From Betaproteobacteria bacterium (lineage in GTDB: Bacteria > Pseudomonadota > Gammaproteobacteria > Burkholderiales > Usitatibacteraceae), in NCBI GenBank assembly GCA_016720925.1, contig JADKJR010000024.1:1-64000 (forward strand): 64,000 nt of DNA. The letters run 5' to 3'. The notes under the pieces were generated by a model, which did no database searches, was not told the DNA's origin, and saw nothing but the letters and a program-made list of their open reading frames with translations. How positions within the stretch are numbered: position 1 is the stretch's first letter; every line of letters starts with the position of its first letter. The position numbers and the translations under genes were made by a program. This document shows, piece by piece, positions 36,286 to 44,851 of the stretch.

Positions 36286-37098
36286 ATGAAGAAGTCAGTG
36301 AGTTTTTTTGTAGTGGTAGGGGCTGCGCTGAATACCGCAAACGCATTGGCGGCGGATGATTTTTCCGCAACAGTGGCGGTGAAGGCGTGGAACAATAGCA
36401 TGAGTAAGTACCTTCCCAGCACCACGGGAAGCGACGCAACCCTGTTGCCAATAATCGGCGCCGCGGAAAGTTCCAAAACGACGGCCTGGATTCCATCGGT
36501 ATCGCTTCGATACAAAGATTTCATGGTGGGCGGGAGCTTGTTCGCCAAGCGGAGTTACAACTTCGGGGGCGACAAGATTGATCGAAAAGAACACGATCTG
36601 GTTGCCGGTTACTATGTGCTGCCGACTCTGTCAATCATTGCGGGGTACAAGGAGGTCAAGCAGAATTTTGAATTCCTCGGCGCGCAAGAGTGGAAGTACA
36701 CAGGTCCCATCATCGGGTTTTCCGCGTCCGCACCCCTGACGAGTGGATTCTCACTTTACGGCACCGCGGCAGTGGGCACGCTCAAGTTCAAACCCAAAGG
36801 CACACTGACCGATTGGGGTAGCCTTTTCCCGGGTGGTTTGGGAGGTTATGTGCTGAATGCAAACGCAGACTACAAGCTTGGCGAGGTTGGCATCGCGTAT
36901 GCCTTCGATGCGGGGAAAACGGCTGGATTGAACGCGATCATTGCTACCCTTGGCTATCGCAGTCAAACAATCCTTGTGAAGCAGAAAGGTTTTGCTGCGG
37001 CAAGCGTCAATCCATCCAACCACTTTCTCAGTTGGGAGGGGTTGACGGGGCGCGATTCAACCGAGGGCATCACATTCAGCATCATCGGCGCTTTCTGA
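36286..37098 (+). CDS. Outer-membrane beta-barrel protein of unknown function
   Basis: 270 aa from the ATG at 36286 with AAGGGGG before it. A signal peptide (KKSVSFFVVVGAALNTANAL, cut near ALAAD) is followed by alternating amphipathic strands rich in aromatic residues (VAVKAWNNSMSKYL, FMVGGSLFAKRSYNFGG, HDLVAGYYVLPTLSIIAGYK). The chain ends in IIGAF, with the terminal Phe that is typical of barrel-assembly substrates. It is 40 bp after the caspase-like gene and shares its terminator, so the pair is probably one operon. I cannot name the family. Confidence 0.75.
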   Translation: MKKSVSFFVVVGAALNTANALAADDFSATVAVKAWNNSMSKYLPSTTGSDATLLPIIGAAESSKTTAWIPSVSLRYKDFMVGGSLFAKRSYNFGGDKIDRKEHDLVAGYYVLPTLSIIAGYKEVKQNFEFLGAQEWKYTGPIIGFSASAPLTSGFSLYGTAAVGTLKFKPKGTLTDWGSLFPGGLGGYVLNANADYKLGEVGIAYAFDAGKTAGLNAIIATLGYRSQTILVKQKGFAAASVNPSNHFLSWEGLTGRDSTEGITFSIIGAF

Positions 37099-37112
37099 GT
37101 ATTGTTTTTTTG

Positions 37113-37150
37113 GAAAAAAATGGATGCGCCTATGCGCATCCATTTTTTTC
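37113..37150 (+). terminator. Strong intrinsic terminator (bidirectional)
   Basis: A perfect 17-bp stem (37113-37129 with 37134-37150) closes on the loop ctat, with A7 and T7 at its base. It lies 14 bp after the barrel-protein stop. The A/T tracts on both sides mean it can also end transcription coming from the right on the minus strand (the lipoprotein gene). Confidence 0.93.
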
Positions 37151-37183
37151 CGTCGTAAGACGCGTGACGCTTGAGGCTGTTGC

Positions 37184-37651
37184 TCAAAGTCCCTGATATA
37201 GCGCAGGCAGCAATGGCCAAGTTCTGGCGCTTGCAACTGGAGGCGCAGCATTCTGTTTCGAAGGCGGTATTTTCCCCGCGACTTCGGCGGGTAGCTGCCG
37301 CTCCGCTGCCAGAATATGTTCAATTACAGCCAACGGCAGTCCACGCTCACGCAGTGATATGACATCGGCGGCCGAAAGGCGAAAATGGGCACCGGTCTCC
37401 CGAATTCGCTCGATAACAACGCCGGGATTGTCGATTCGTTGTGCCAGAACAACAATGTCATCCAGCGAGGGATTGGATGCCGGCATCGTGGAAATATTCC
37501 CGGTGACCATGGCATTACCCGGTCCTGCCACGGCTCCGCTACCAGCGGCGCACGCCCCAATACACGGCATCACTACGATCAATACGCTGAATACCAAGCC
37601 AATTGGTGGTGCCGCGCGTCTGTTTTCTCCGTCACTTCGGGTTCTGTTCAT
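37184..37651 (-). CDS. Putative lipoprotein of unknown function
   Basis: 155 aa from the ATG at 37651 (MNRTRSDG); an earlier start at 37729 would add an unlikely N-terminus. After a basic stretch comes a hydrophobic segment and a lipobox-like IGAC (VVMPCIGACAAGSG), so it is probably lipid-anchored. The soluble part holds a conserved-looking helical block (VVIERIRETGAHFRLSAADV, ISLRERGLPLAVIEHILAAE). I do not recognise the family. It converges on the caspase/barrel pair through the shared terminator. Confidence 0.6.
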   Translation of the reverse strand: MNRTRSDGENRRAAPPIGLVFSVLIVVMPCIGACAAGSGAVAGPGNAMVTGNISTMPASNPSLDDIVVLAQRIDNPGVVIERIRETGAHFRLSAADVISLRERGLPLAVIEHILAAERQLPAEVAGKIPPSKQNAAPPVASARTWPLLPALYQGL

Positions 37652-37851
37652 GTCAGTCAAGTATGTCGTTCCGACGAGTTGAAATGATGAAGCATGCCTT
37701 GAAATTATGCAAATTTGAGCCTGCAGCAAATCCAGACGTCATTGGGCCTTCTTTTTAGCCGCAATGCTTCAATTCTTTGAACGCGTCGTGACCGCGAAAG
37801 TTCCCGCCAGTCAAGACCCATTTTTGGCGCAATGCGATGACGTGATATGAA

Positions 37852-39018
37852 TCAATGCAGATCAACCTTCTCGCTGTCGCGAATCGCCATCAGTAGCGCG
37901 TGGTTCACCTCGGCTTCATCCAATCCCAGCATGTCGATGGCGGCGCGAATCGCCGCGGCATCGTCACCTTCGACCGCTTCCGTCAGCATCAGCAGTAGTC
38001 CATAGGGGCCGCCGAAGTTCACCAGCGAGTCCGATACGTCTTGTGGAAGCGCCAGCTGGTCCAGCAGTTCTTCAAACGGCTGTGCGAAGATGAGATTTAG
38101 CAAGGAGAACAAGCCGGTCATGAATAGTTCGTCGGGGTTGACATCGTCAAACAGGCGCTTGCCGATTCGCTCCAGGAAGAAGCCACGGCGCAACGACAGT
38201 TGCATGAGTGGCAACTGGTTCAGATTCTCGCCTGCCGACACCAGTAGCAGCGACAGCCAGCGGGTGAGCGGCTTGTAACCAAGGACCATTACCGCATGCT
38301 GGAATGATTGCACTTCCAGCGTCAGGCCATTGGCGGCGGAGTTGATGAAGCGCAACAATTTGAACGCGAGTCCGACATCCTGCTTGAGCAAGGCTTCGAG
38401 TTCGCTGATGTCGGCATCGGACTGTGCCAGTTGCAGCAGGCGAACCACGACAGCGCGATTGTCGGTGCGGCGCTTCCTGCCCGGTGTCGCGGTCATCTGC
38501 AGCGGCCAGCCGGCCACCCAGTCGACACCCTGATCGAACAATGCATCGGCATCGGCGTGCGCGCGAATACCGGTATGTATTTTTTGTTTGCCGCTGATGT
38601 GCGAGCGATCCGTGGCCCGGTCCGGCATGCCGGCAATGACCGTGTACCTGAGGGTCATGAGCAACGCGGGATCAAGCGCCAAGCCGGGCGAGCCATTGAG
38701 GCACCAATGTGAAAAATTGCCGCCGGTCAGCATGTCGCGCGCGGCAGGCAACGCCAGCCATTCGCCACGAAATTCCGGGAACGTGTTTGCCGGCGGGCTC
38801 CACGTCGCCAGCGAGAGTGGCAAACGCTCATCGGCAAACGCCACGATCAGCGGATTCTTCGCTTCCGCGCTCGCATCCGAAATCAACGCGAGGGTATTGC
38901 GAAGTTCATCGTCATCAATGGACTGGTTATCGACAACGATTCGTACGCCGCCGGTTTGGCGTTTGGCATTGATGAGCGGACAGACGTGCAGCACGGCACG
39001 CGGTTGAAGTGAGGGCAT
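37852..39018 (-). CDS. EAL/HDOD signalling protein, copy 1
   Basis: 388 aa from the ATG at 39018 (MPSLQPRAVLHVCPLINAK), chosen because the paralogue at 44.9 kb starts the same way. The N-terminal 180 residues resemble a shortened, catalytically dead EAL domain (PRAVLHVCPLINAKRQTGGV; no EAL motif or metal ligands). The C-terminal half is an HDOD domain (ISELEALLKQDVGLAFKLLR, FINSAANGLTLEVQSFQHAV). Such YuxH/CdgJ-type proteins regulate motility or c-di-GMP output without catalysis. It lies upstream of the flagellin module, on the opposite strand. Confidence 0.85.
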   Translation of the reverse strand: MPSLQPRAVLHVCPLINAKRQTGGVRIVVDNQSIDDDELRNTLALISDASAEAKNPLIVAFADERLPLSLATWSPPANTFPEFRGEWLALPAARDMLTGGNFSHWCLNGSPGLALDPALLMTLRYTVIAGMPDRATDRSHISGKQKIHTGIRAHADADALFDQGVDWVAGWPLQMTATPGRKRRTDNRAVVVRLLQLAQSDADISELEALLKQDVGLAFKLLRFINSAANGLTLEVQSFQHAVMVLGYKPLTRWLSLLLVSAGENLNQLPLMQLSLRRGFFLERIGKRLFDDVNPDELFMTGLFSLLNLIFAQPFEELLDQLALPQDVSDSLVNFGGPYGLLLMLTEAVEGDDAAAIRAAIDMLGLDEAEVNHALLMAIRDSEKVDLH

Positions 39019-39185
39019 GGTGGCAGACGCCAAGCGTTGATTGACAGTCGCAATTGTGACCCGCATCGCGCAAATTGAAGCGTGGGATGAACGGGGGAAG
39101 GGTCGTTCATTTCGATGCTTCGCGGTGTGCGGCGATCTGGACCGCAGTCGTTTGCCGCGCCCGTGAGCGCCGCGGAAAAAGCGTA

Positions 39186-39248
39186 ACACAAGCACTGGCG
39201 CGGCGTCCAAGGCAAATGTGGCCGGGAAGCCGCCCCCATGCTTGAGTT
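39186..39248. repeat. Palindromic intergenic element, copy 5
   Basis: The left arm caagcactggcgcgg (39189-39203) is conserved; the right arm (about cgcccccatgcttgag, 39231-39246) has decayed. It lies between the EAL/HDOD copy 1 start and the fliC promoter. The corresponding place upstream of EAL/HDOD copy 2 holds copy 6, so gene and element seem to have been duplicated together. Confidence 0.6.
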
Positions 39249-39432
39249 GGATAGTCAGGAGGTTGCCCAAACCGCCAGGCCATATTTCCTGAATCCGGGC
39301 CCCGTTTTTTCGTCGGCAGCGCCGCATACTCAGTGGAAAAAATCGTTGTTTGACGATGTGCGGCAGACAGGAGACGTGCGCTTGCGCGCGATCATTCGCG
39401 ACCAGATGCTGCTGCACAAATCAAAAAAATCC

Positions 39433-39460
39433 TAAACCTTTTCGCTGTAGTGTCCGATAA
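39433..39460 (+). promoter_or_regulatory. Sigma-28 promoter of fliC
   Basis: TAAA (39433-39436) is followed after 16 bases by TCCGATAA (39453-39460). The sigma-28 consensus is TAAA-N15-GCCGATAA, so this is a near match with one base extra in the spacer. It lies about 98 bp upstream of the fliC ATG, leaving a leader that includes a strong AAGGAG site. It implies that a working FliA is needed for filament production. Confidence 0.8.
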
Positions 39461-39557
39461 CCAAGGCAACGGCGGTTTCATGCGCTTCAGTAAAGAAGCA
39501 AACCATCGTGCCCGGCTTTCTGCCGGATTTCTTCGACATTTGGCAAGGAGTTTTACC

Positions 39558-41009
39558 ATGGCACAAACCATCAACACAAACGTTGCTTCGCTGAATGCGC
39601 AGCGCAATCTCAACTCTTCGCAGAGCGCGCTGGCGACTTCGTTGCAGCGCCTGTCTTCTGGCCTGCGGATCAATAGCGCCAAGGACGACGCGGCGGGACT
39701 CGCGATTTCCGACCGGATGACTGCACAGATTCGTGGCCTGAACCAGGCGGCGCGCAATGCCAACGACGGTATTTCGCTCGCGCAAACGGCCGAAGGCGCG
39801 ATGGCCGAAATCGGCAACAACCTGCAGCGCCTGCGTGAACTGGCCATTCAATCGGCCAACTCCACAAACAGCGCGAGCGATCGTTCTTCGCTCGACGCGG
39901 AAGCGGCACAGTTGACCGCTGAAATCACCCGTGTATCCAGCCAGACCTCCTTCAACGGCCTCAAATTGCTGGACGGATCGTTCCAGACTCAGGCCTTCCA
40001 GGTTGGCGCCAATGCCAACGAAACGATTTCCATCAGCTCGATTTCCGATTCACGCGCAACCGCACTGGGCAGCAATATCCTGGTTGCGGGTGGCACGGCA
40101 ATGTCAGTCAACACCGCCGCGGCAGCGGCAAACACGGTTAATGGTGTTCTTGTTGAGGCCGGCCTGACCATCAGCACGGTCAATGGCAGCACAACCGCAG
40201 CCTTTGGCTATGCAGCGGGCGCCGACGCAAAAGTCATTGCTTCGGCCATCAACGCGAATGCAGGTGGCGTCGGTGTCACCGCTACCGCCACCAACAGCAC
40301 CACCCTTGCCGGACTTTCCCTGGCGGGCACCGTCTCCTTTAATCTGAATGGTGGCGCGATCTCGGCAGTTGTCGCGGATCCAACCGACCTCACGGCGCTG
40401 ATGGGCGCCATCAACGGTGCGCAAGGCGCGACCGGCGTGACGGCGACTTTCACCAGCACGTCGTCCAAGGCCGGCCTGACGTTGTCGACCAATGATGGAC
40501 GCGATATCGTGATCGACACGTTTGCCAGCACCGGCGCAGGCAATCAGACCGCGACGTTCGGCACTGTGACGCTGACCGAAGGCAGCACGGATTCGTCCAT
40601 ACGCACCGGTTCGGTATCGCTCGCGAGCAGCAAAGGCGCAATCACGCTGGCCGGCCACAACGCCGATGTCTTCAATGGCGCAACCAGTATCTTCTCGTCC
40701 GTCGCCAGTCTTAGCCTCAGCAGTGCCGACAATTCTCAACTCGCACTGGCAACCATTGACGCGGCACTGGCACAGATCAACGTCTCGCGCGGTGACCTGG
40801 GCGCCTATCAAAACCGGTTCAGTTCCGCCATTGCCAGCCTGTCGACGACTTCCGAGAATCTGTCGGCCGCGCGTGGGCGGATTCAGGATACGGACTTCGC
40901 CTCGGAAACCGCCGCGTTGACGCGTGGCCAGATCCTGCAGCAAGCGGGTACGGCGATGCTCGCGCAAGCCAACTCGCTGCCGCAAAGCGTGTTGTCATTG
41001 CTGAAGTAA
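39558..41009 (+). CDS. fliC: Flagellin
   Basis: 483 aa. The ATG at 39558 has AAGGAG (39545-39550) upstream. The N-terminal D0/D1 region is canonical (MAQTINTNVASLNAQRNLNS, LQRLSSGLRINSAKDDAAGL) to about residue 140. The C-terminal D1/D0 block begins near residue 400 (LDAALAQINVSRGDLGAYQN-type) and ends AGTAMLAQANSLPQSVLSLL K. The centre is Ala/Thr/Ser-rich and carries two flagellin IN-type motifs (ADAKVIASAINANAGGVGVT and LTALMGAINGAQGATGVTAT). It is the only flagellin gene in the window, and a hairpin terminator follows. Confidence 0.98.
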   Translation: MAQTINTNVASLNAQRNLNSSQSALATSLQRLSSGLRINSAKDDAAGLAISDRMTAQIRGLNQAARNANDGISLAQTAEGAMAEIGNNLQRLRELAIQSANSTNSASDRSSLDAEAAQLTAEITRVSSQTSFNGLKLLDGSFQTQAFQVGANANETISISSISDSRATALGSNILVAGGTAMSVNTAAAAANTVNGVLVEAGLTISTVNGSTTAAFGYAAGADAKVIASAINANAGGVGVTATATNSTTLAGLSLAGTVSFNLNGGAISAVVADPTDLTALMGAINGAQGATGVTATFTSTSSKAGLTLSTNDGRDIVIDTFASTGAGNQTATFGTVTLTEGSTDSSIRTGSVSLASSKGAITLAGHNADVFNGATSIFSSVASLSLSSADNSQLALATIDAALAQINVSRGDLGAYQNRFSSAIASLSTTSENLSAARGRIQDTDFASETAALTRGQILQQAGTAMLAQANSLPQSVLSLLK

Positions 41010-41023
41010 GCAGTTTGAAGTAG

Positions 41024-41055
41024 TGCCCGGCCGGGTAACTCCGGCCGGGCAGTTT
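41024..41055 (+). terminator. GC-rich terminator after fliC
   Basis: The stem gcccggccgg (41025-41034) pairs perfectly with ccggccgggc (41041-41050), loop gtaact, followed by agtttt. It lies 15 bp after the fliC stop and 24 bp before flaG. It would make most transcripts end after fliC, with limited read-through to flaG-fliD, matching the high demand for flagellin. Confidence 0.88.
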
Positions 41056-41078
41056 TGCCTCAGGCGAAGGAGATTGAT

Positions 41079-41456
41079 ATGAACATGATCATCCAGTCCG
41101 GTTCGGTATCGCCACCCGTGGCGGGACCGGTTCTGCAGCGAGGGGCTCCAGCCGCCGGTACAACTGGTGCACAGGGATCGGCGTCACCGCAGCCGGCGCC
41201 CCAGGCTGTGGCGCAGCCACAACCACCGTTGACCAATGAAGGCATCAAGCAGGTCGCGCGTCAGATTGATGATTTTCTGAAAGCGTCGTCGTCAAACCTC
41301 GAAGTCTCGGTGGATAACGAATCGGACGAAGTCATCGTGCGCGTCGTGGATACCGAAACCCAGGAAGTCATCCGCCAGATTCCCTCCAAGGAAATGCTGG
41401 CCATTTCGCAGGCGATTGATCATATGAGTGGATTGCTGTTGCGGCAGACCGCCTGA
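41079..41456 (+). CDS. flaG: FlaG family protein
   Basis: 125 aa from the ATG at 41079 behind GAAGGAG; an upstream in-frame start at 41055 lies next to the terminator and is less likely. A Pro/Ala/Gln-rich N-terminal half is followed by the FlaG domain (QVARQIDDFLKASSSNLEVS, DETQEVIRQIPSKEMLAIS-type end with IRQIPSKE). FlaG proteins affect filament length in other bacteria. It lies between fliC and fliD copy 2. Confidence 0.92.
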   Translation: MNMIIQSGSVSPPVAGPVLQRGAPAAGTTGAQGSASPQPAPQAVAQPQPPLTNEGIKQVARQIDDFLKASSSNLEVSVDNESDEVIVRVVDTETQEVIRQIPSKEMLAISQAIDHMSGLLLRQTA

Positions 41457-41547
41457 TAGCGGGGTATTAGTGGTTTTATTCGCAGCTTCGGACCGCCGCT
41501 GCCGATGTTAGGCTGAGACGGTTCTGATCTGAAGAGGTGGATTTATC

Positions 41548-43017
41548 ATGGCAGTGAGTTTATCCGGCAGTGCCACCACGGGGCCCTTGAGTGCGGCAGG
41601 TGTTGGCTCGGGACTCGATGTCAAGTCGCTCATCAGCCAATTGATGGCGATCGAGCAGAAGCCATTGACCCTCCTTGCAACCCGGGAAGCGGGATACCAG
41701 GCGCGGCTTACCAGTCTGGGTTCCATCAAGGGCGCCTTGTCTTCACTGCAATTGGCTGCCACCGCGTTGGCCACGGCCAGCACCAGTCAATACAGCGCGA
41801 CCTCGAGCGACACCGCCGTGATGACAGCATCAGGCAGCAGCAACGCCAGTCCCGGAAACTACAATGTCACGGTGACGAAACTCGCGCAGGTGCAAAAGCT
41901 TGTTGCCGGCGGCAGGACCGATACCACGACTGCAATCGGTAGCGGCGTCGATACCACGCTGACGTTCACACTTGGCACCATCACCAGCGCACTCGGTCCG
42001 GTGAATGGCACTTACTCGGATGCCACGTTCGTGGCCAATGCCGCGAAAAGCCCGGTGTCGATCGTCATTGGCGGCAGCAACAACACGCTCGGCGGCATTC
42101 GCGACGCGATCAACGCCGCCAACGCCGGCGTGACCGCGAGCATCATCAACGACGGTGGAACGTCACCCTATCGCTTGACGATTACGTCCAATGACACGGG
42201 TGTAACCAACAGCCTTTCCATTTCCGCCAACGGTGATGCCGCCATTGCATCATTGATCAGCTACGATCCACAGGGTGCGGGCGTGCAAAATCTCACGCAG
42301 ACCCAGGTCGCCCGCAATGCCGAGTTTTCCATCGACGGCGTGCTCATTACCTCCGCCGCGAATACCGTTGCCGACGCGATCCAGGGCGTGACGCTCAATC
42401 TGAAGAAGATCCACGCGAACCCGCTGACCGACTCGACCACCGTCGCCGTGCAGCGCGACAACAGTGGTCTCACCGCGGCGCTTGGCGCGATGGTAAAGGC
42501 CTACAACGACGCCAACAAGACCATAGCGGGCGCAACCGGAAAGGCAGCGGTGTTTCAAGGTGATACCGGCGTGCTCGGCATGCAATCGCGGGTGCGCGCG
42601 ATTCTGAGTGGAACGCAGGAAACCGGTGACGCATACACCATGCTTTCGCAACTCGGTGTCAGCTTCCAGAAGGACGGCTCGCTCGCGCTGGATACCGCCA
42701 AGCTCAATTTGGCATTGACGGCCGATCCGGCGGCGGTTGCCACGCTGACTGCCGCGATCGGCAATGCGATCAATACCGCCGCCACCAGCCTGCTTGGGGC
42801 CAGTGGTCCAGTCACGAGCAAGACCGATGGCCTCAACCGTTCCATCAAGGATATTGGCACGCGCCGGGCGGATATCGAGCATCGCCTCGAATTGACTCAG
42901 CAACGCTACCAGAAACAGTTTTCCGAGCTCGACACACTGCTCAGCAGCATGAACAAGACAAGTACCTTCCTCACCACGCAATTGGACAGCATCACCAACA
43001 TGCTCAAGAACAAGTGA
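41548..43017 (+). CDS. fliD: FliD copy 2, filament cap (intact)
   Basis: 489 aa, uninterrupted. The N-terminal pattern VGSGLDVKSLISQLMAIEQK and the C-terminal helices (SIKDIGTRRADIEHRLELTQ, LDTLLSSMNKTSTFLTTQLD) are typical FliD. An IN-type motif lies mid-protein (TLGGIRDAINAANAGVTAS). It shares the plan of copy 1 at 12 kb but differs throughout, so the duplication is old. Its place after fliC-flaG suggests that this is the working cap for this flagellin. Confidence 0.96.
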   Translation: MAVSLSGSATTGPLSAAGVGSGLDVKSLISQLMAIEQKPLTLLATREAGYQARLTSLGSIKGALSSLQLAATALATASTSQYSATSSDTAVMTASGSSNASPGNYNVTVTKLAQVQKLVAGGRTDTTTAIGSGVDTTLTFTLGTITSALGPVNGTYSDATFVANAAKSPVSIVIGGSNNTLGGIRDAINAANAGVTASIINDGGTSPYRLTITSNDTGVTNSLSISANGDAAIASLISYDPQGAGVQNLTQTQVARNAEFSIDGVLITSAANTVADAIQGVTLNLKKIHANPLTDSTTVAVQRDNSGLTAALGAMVKAYNDANKTIAGATGKAAVFQGDTGVLGMQSRVRAILSGTQETGDAYTMLSQLGVSFQKDGSLALDTAKLNLALTADPAAVATLTAAIGNAINTAATSLLGASGPVTSKTDGLNRSIKDIGTRRADIEHRLELTQQRYQKQFSELDTLLSSMNKTSTFLTTQLDSITNMLKNK

Positions 43018-43069
43018 TCGCGCGCATGCCACTCACATCTCACATGCCACACACGGAATCCACTGGCCC

Positions 43070-43429
43070 ATGATTGAATACGAACACATACTCGACGCCT
43101 ATGGATCGCTCGCCGCCACTTCCGGCCAGATGGCGGAAGCGGCAAGGCATTGCGACTGGGACCGGCTGATTGCGCTCGAACAGGATTACCGGGAGTTGAC
43201 GGCGAGACTTGAGTGCATTGACGATGCGCGCATAAAGCCGGACGCGGCTTCGCTCGAGCGCAAGGCCGTGCTCATCCGCCAAGTGCTACGCGACGATTCC
43301 TCGATCAGGGAAGTCACCAAACCGTGGATGAGCCAGCTAGTGGCCGGCGCGGCCAACGTGCGCCAGGAGTCCCGGCTGCGGCAAGCCTATGAATTCGACA
43401 CGCTGGAACTGGGTGCGGGCGGGTTCTAG
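43070..43429 (+). CDS. fliT: FliT-like chaperone, copy 2
   Basis: 119 aa, helical. The N-terminus IEYEHILDAYGSLAATSGQM and the later block VLIRQVLRDDSSIREVTKPW follow the same plan as the FliT at 14.0 kb (NDGQIQELSQPWL). A Trp after the Lys-Pro or Gln-Pro is shared. It starts 52 bp after fliD copy 2. No fliS lies between, unlike the first cluster. Confidence 0.75.
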   Translation: MIEYEHILDAYGSLAATSGQMAEAARHCDWDRLIALEQDYRELTARLECIDDARIKPDAASLERKAVLIRQVLRDDSSIREVTKPWMSQLVAGAANVRQESRLRQAYEFDTLELGAGGF

Positions 43430-43469
43430 CCCCGCATAGCGCCTGCCATGGACAATCGAGAATTTGGTG

Positions 43470-44783
43470 TCAGGGATGCGCCGCGCGCGCCAGCACACCA
43501 AGTCCCTGCGCCGGCGTGCAAAACTCGCTGCGCAACACGACGTCATCACAACGCAACAAGACGAAACCCGCCGCGTCAAGTTCCTGCGCAAGGTAGAGAC
43601 GGCCGTGGCTGTACCGGCCGCTCGGGTTGAGACGGTAGTTGCCGTGCGACGTGCCTGCCTCCGTGCTCGCCTCCACGGTGAAGGCAAAGGTACCGCCAGT
43701 CCGTAGCGCCTGTCCGGTAGCCGCGAATAGAGTTGCCAGGTCGCCGAAATATATCAGCGTATCGGCCATGACGATAAGGTCGAAGGCGTTTTTCCTGCCC
43801 AGCAAGTAGGCGGTCAATTCCGCTTCGACCAGATTGCCATAGCAATTGCATTCTCTTGCCTTGGACAACATGCCTGGAGAAAGATCAACGCCGGTGAGAT
43901 GCGAAGCCGAAGCATAAGGCGCCAGCACCGGCGCGCACAATCCGGTGCCGCAGCCGCCGTCGAGAACATCCAGTGTCCCGTCAGCCGGGACGAATCCATC
44001 GAGCAGGCCGGCGATAATTTCAGGACCGCGGTACGACAGACTGCCGACAAGTTTTTCGTCGAAGGTTTCCGCCATGCGGTCGAATTGGTCGACCACAAAA
44101 CGGTCGGGCGCCCTGGCCGGGACATTCTCACCCGTGCATGCGGCGAGCTGATGCCGGGCGCTCTCGTTTTCCGGCTCGGCCCGAAGCCACGCACGAAAGC
44201 ACTCAGCAGCGTCGGCGATGCGTCCGAGGCGGTAGTAGGCGATCCCCAGCATTTTTGGCAATTTGCCCGCGAGCGGCGGAAGGATGAAAGCCTGGCAGTA
44301 GAGCATCGATGATTCCTCCTCGCGCCCGGTTTCCGCAAGCAGGTTCGCGAGGTTATTGAGTGCCGGTACGAATTTGGCGTCGCATTGCAGCGCCTGCCGA
44401 AACGCGCTTTCCGCGCCGGTCAAGTCATGCTGACGGTGCAGAAGTGAACCGAGATTGTTCCAGACGTTGGCGTCGTCACCATTTAACGCAATCGACATGC
44501 GGAAAGCTTCCGCGGCATTGATGGCGTCGCCGCTTTGCACAAGGATATTGCCAAGGTCGTTGTATCGGAAAGCACTGCCCGCATCCGCTTCGAGTGCACG
44601 CAGGATCAGCGCGAGGCCTTCGGGCGTGTCGCCGCGCTGGTGCCGCAGCACGCCGAGAAAATGCAGTGCGTCGATATGTCGAGGCTGGTCGGCAAGAATT
44701 CCGCGGTAAGCGCTTTCCGCCTCCGCAAGCAAGCCTGCCGCATGCTGCGCGATGGCCGATTTGATTCGATCGCGCGCGTTCAC
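43470..44783 (-). CDS. TPR-domain SAM-dependent methyltransferase
   Basis: 437 aa from a GTG at 44783. Longer starts would overlap the upstream EAL/HDOD gene by 90 bp. The first 230 residues form five to six TPR repeats (AESAYRGILADQPRHIDALH, NDLGNILVQSGDAINAAEAF, NNLANLLAETGREEESSMLY). The C-terminal half is a class I methyltransferase with motif I LDVLDGGCGTGLCAPVLAP and post-I LTGVDLSPGMLSKARE. TPR-linked methyltransferases occur beside surface-glycan and flagellin modification genes, so flagellin or its glycan is a plausible target. That is inference from position only. Confidence 0.85.
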   Translation of the reverse strand: MNARDRIKSAIAQHAAGLLAEAESAYRGILADQPRHIDALHFLGVLRHQRGDTPEGLALILRALEADAGSAFRYNDLGNILVQSGDAINAAEAFRMSIALNGDDANVWNNLGSLLHRQHDLTGAESAFRQALQCDAKFVPALNNLANLLAETGREEESSMLYCQAFILPPLAGKLPKMLGIAYYRLGRIADAAECFRAWLRAEPENESARHQLAACTGENVPARAPDRFVVDQFDRMAETFDEKLVGSLSYRGPEIIAGLLDGFVPADGTLDVLDGGCGTGLCAPVLAPYASASHLTGVDLSPGMLSKARECNCYGNLVEAELTAYLLGRKNAFDLIVMADTLIYFGDLATLFAATGQALRTGGTFAFTVEASTEAGTSHGNYRLNPSGRYSHGRLYLAQELDAAGFVLLRCDDVVLRSEFCTPAQGLGVLARAAHP

Positions 44784-44851
44784 AATTTGCTTTCCGGACT
44801 CGCCGCCGTCAGCAATGGATGCTGAACGCGTCTCGCAAAGAAACACGGAAT

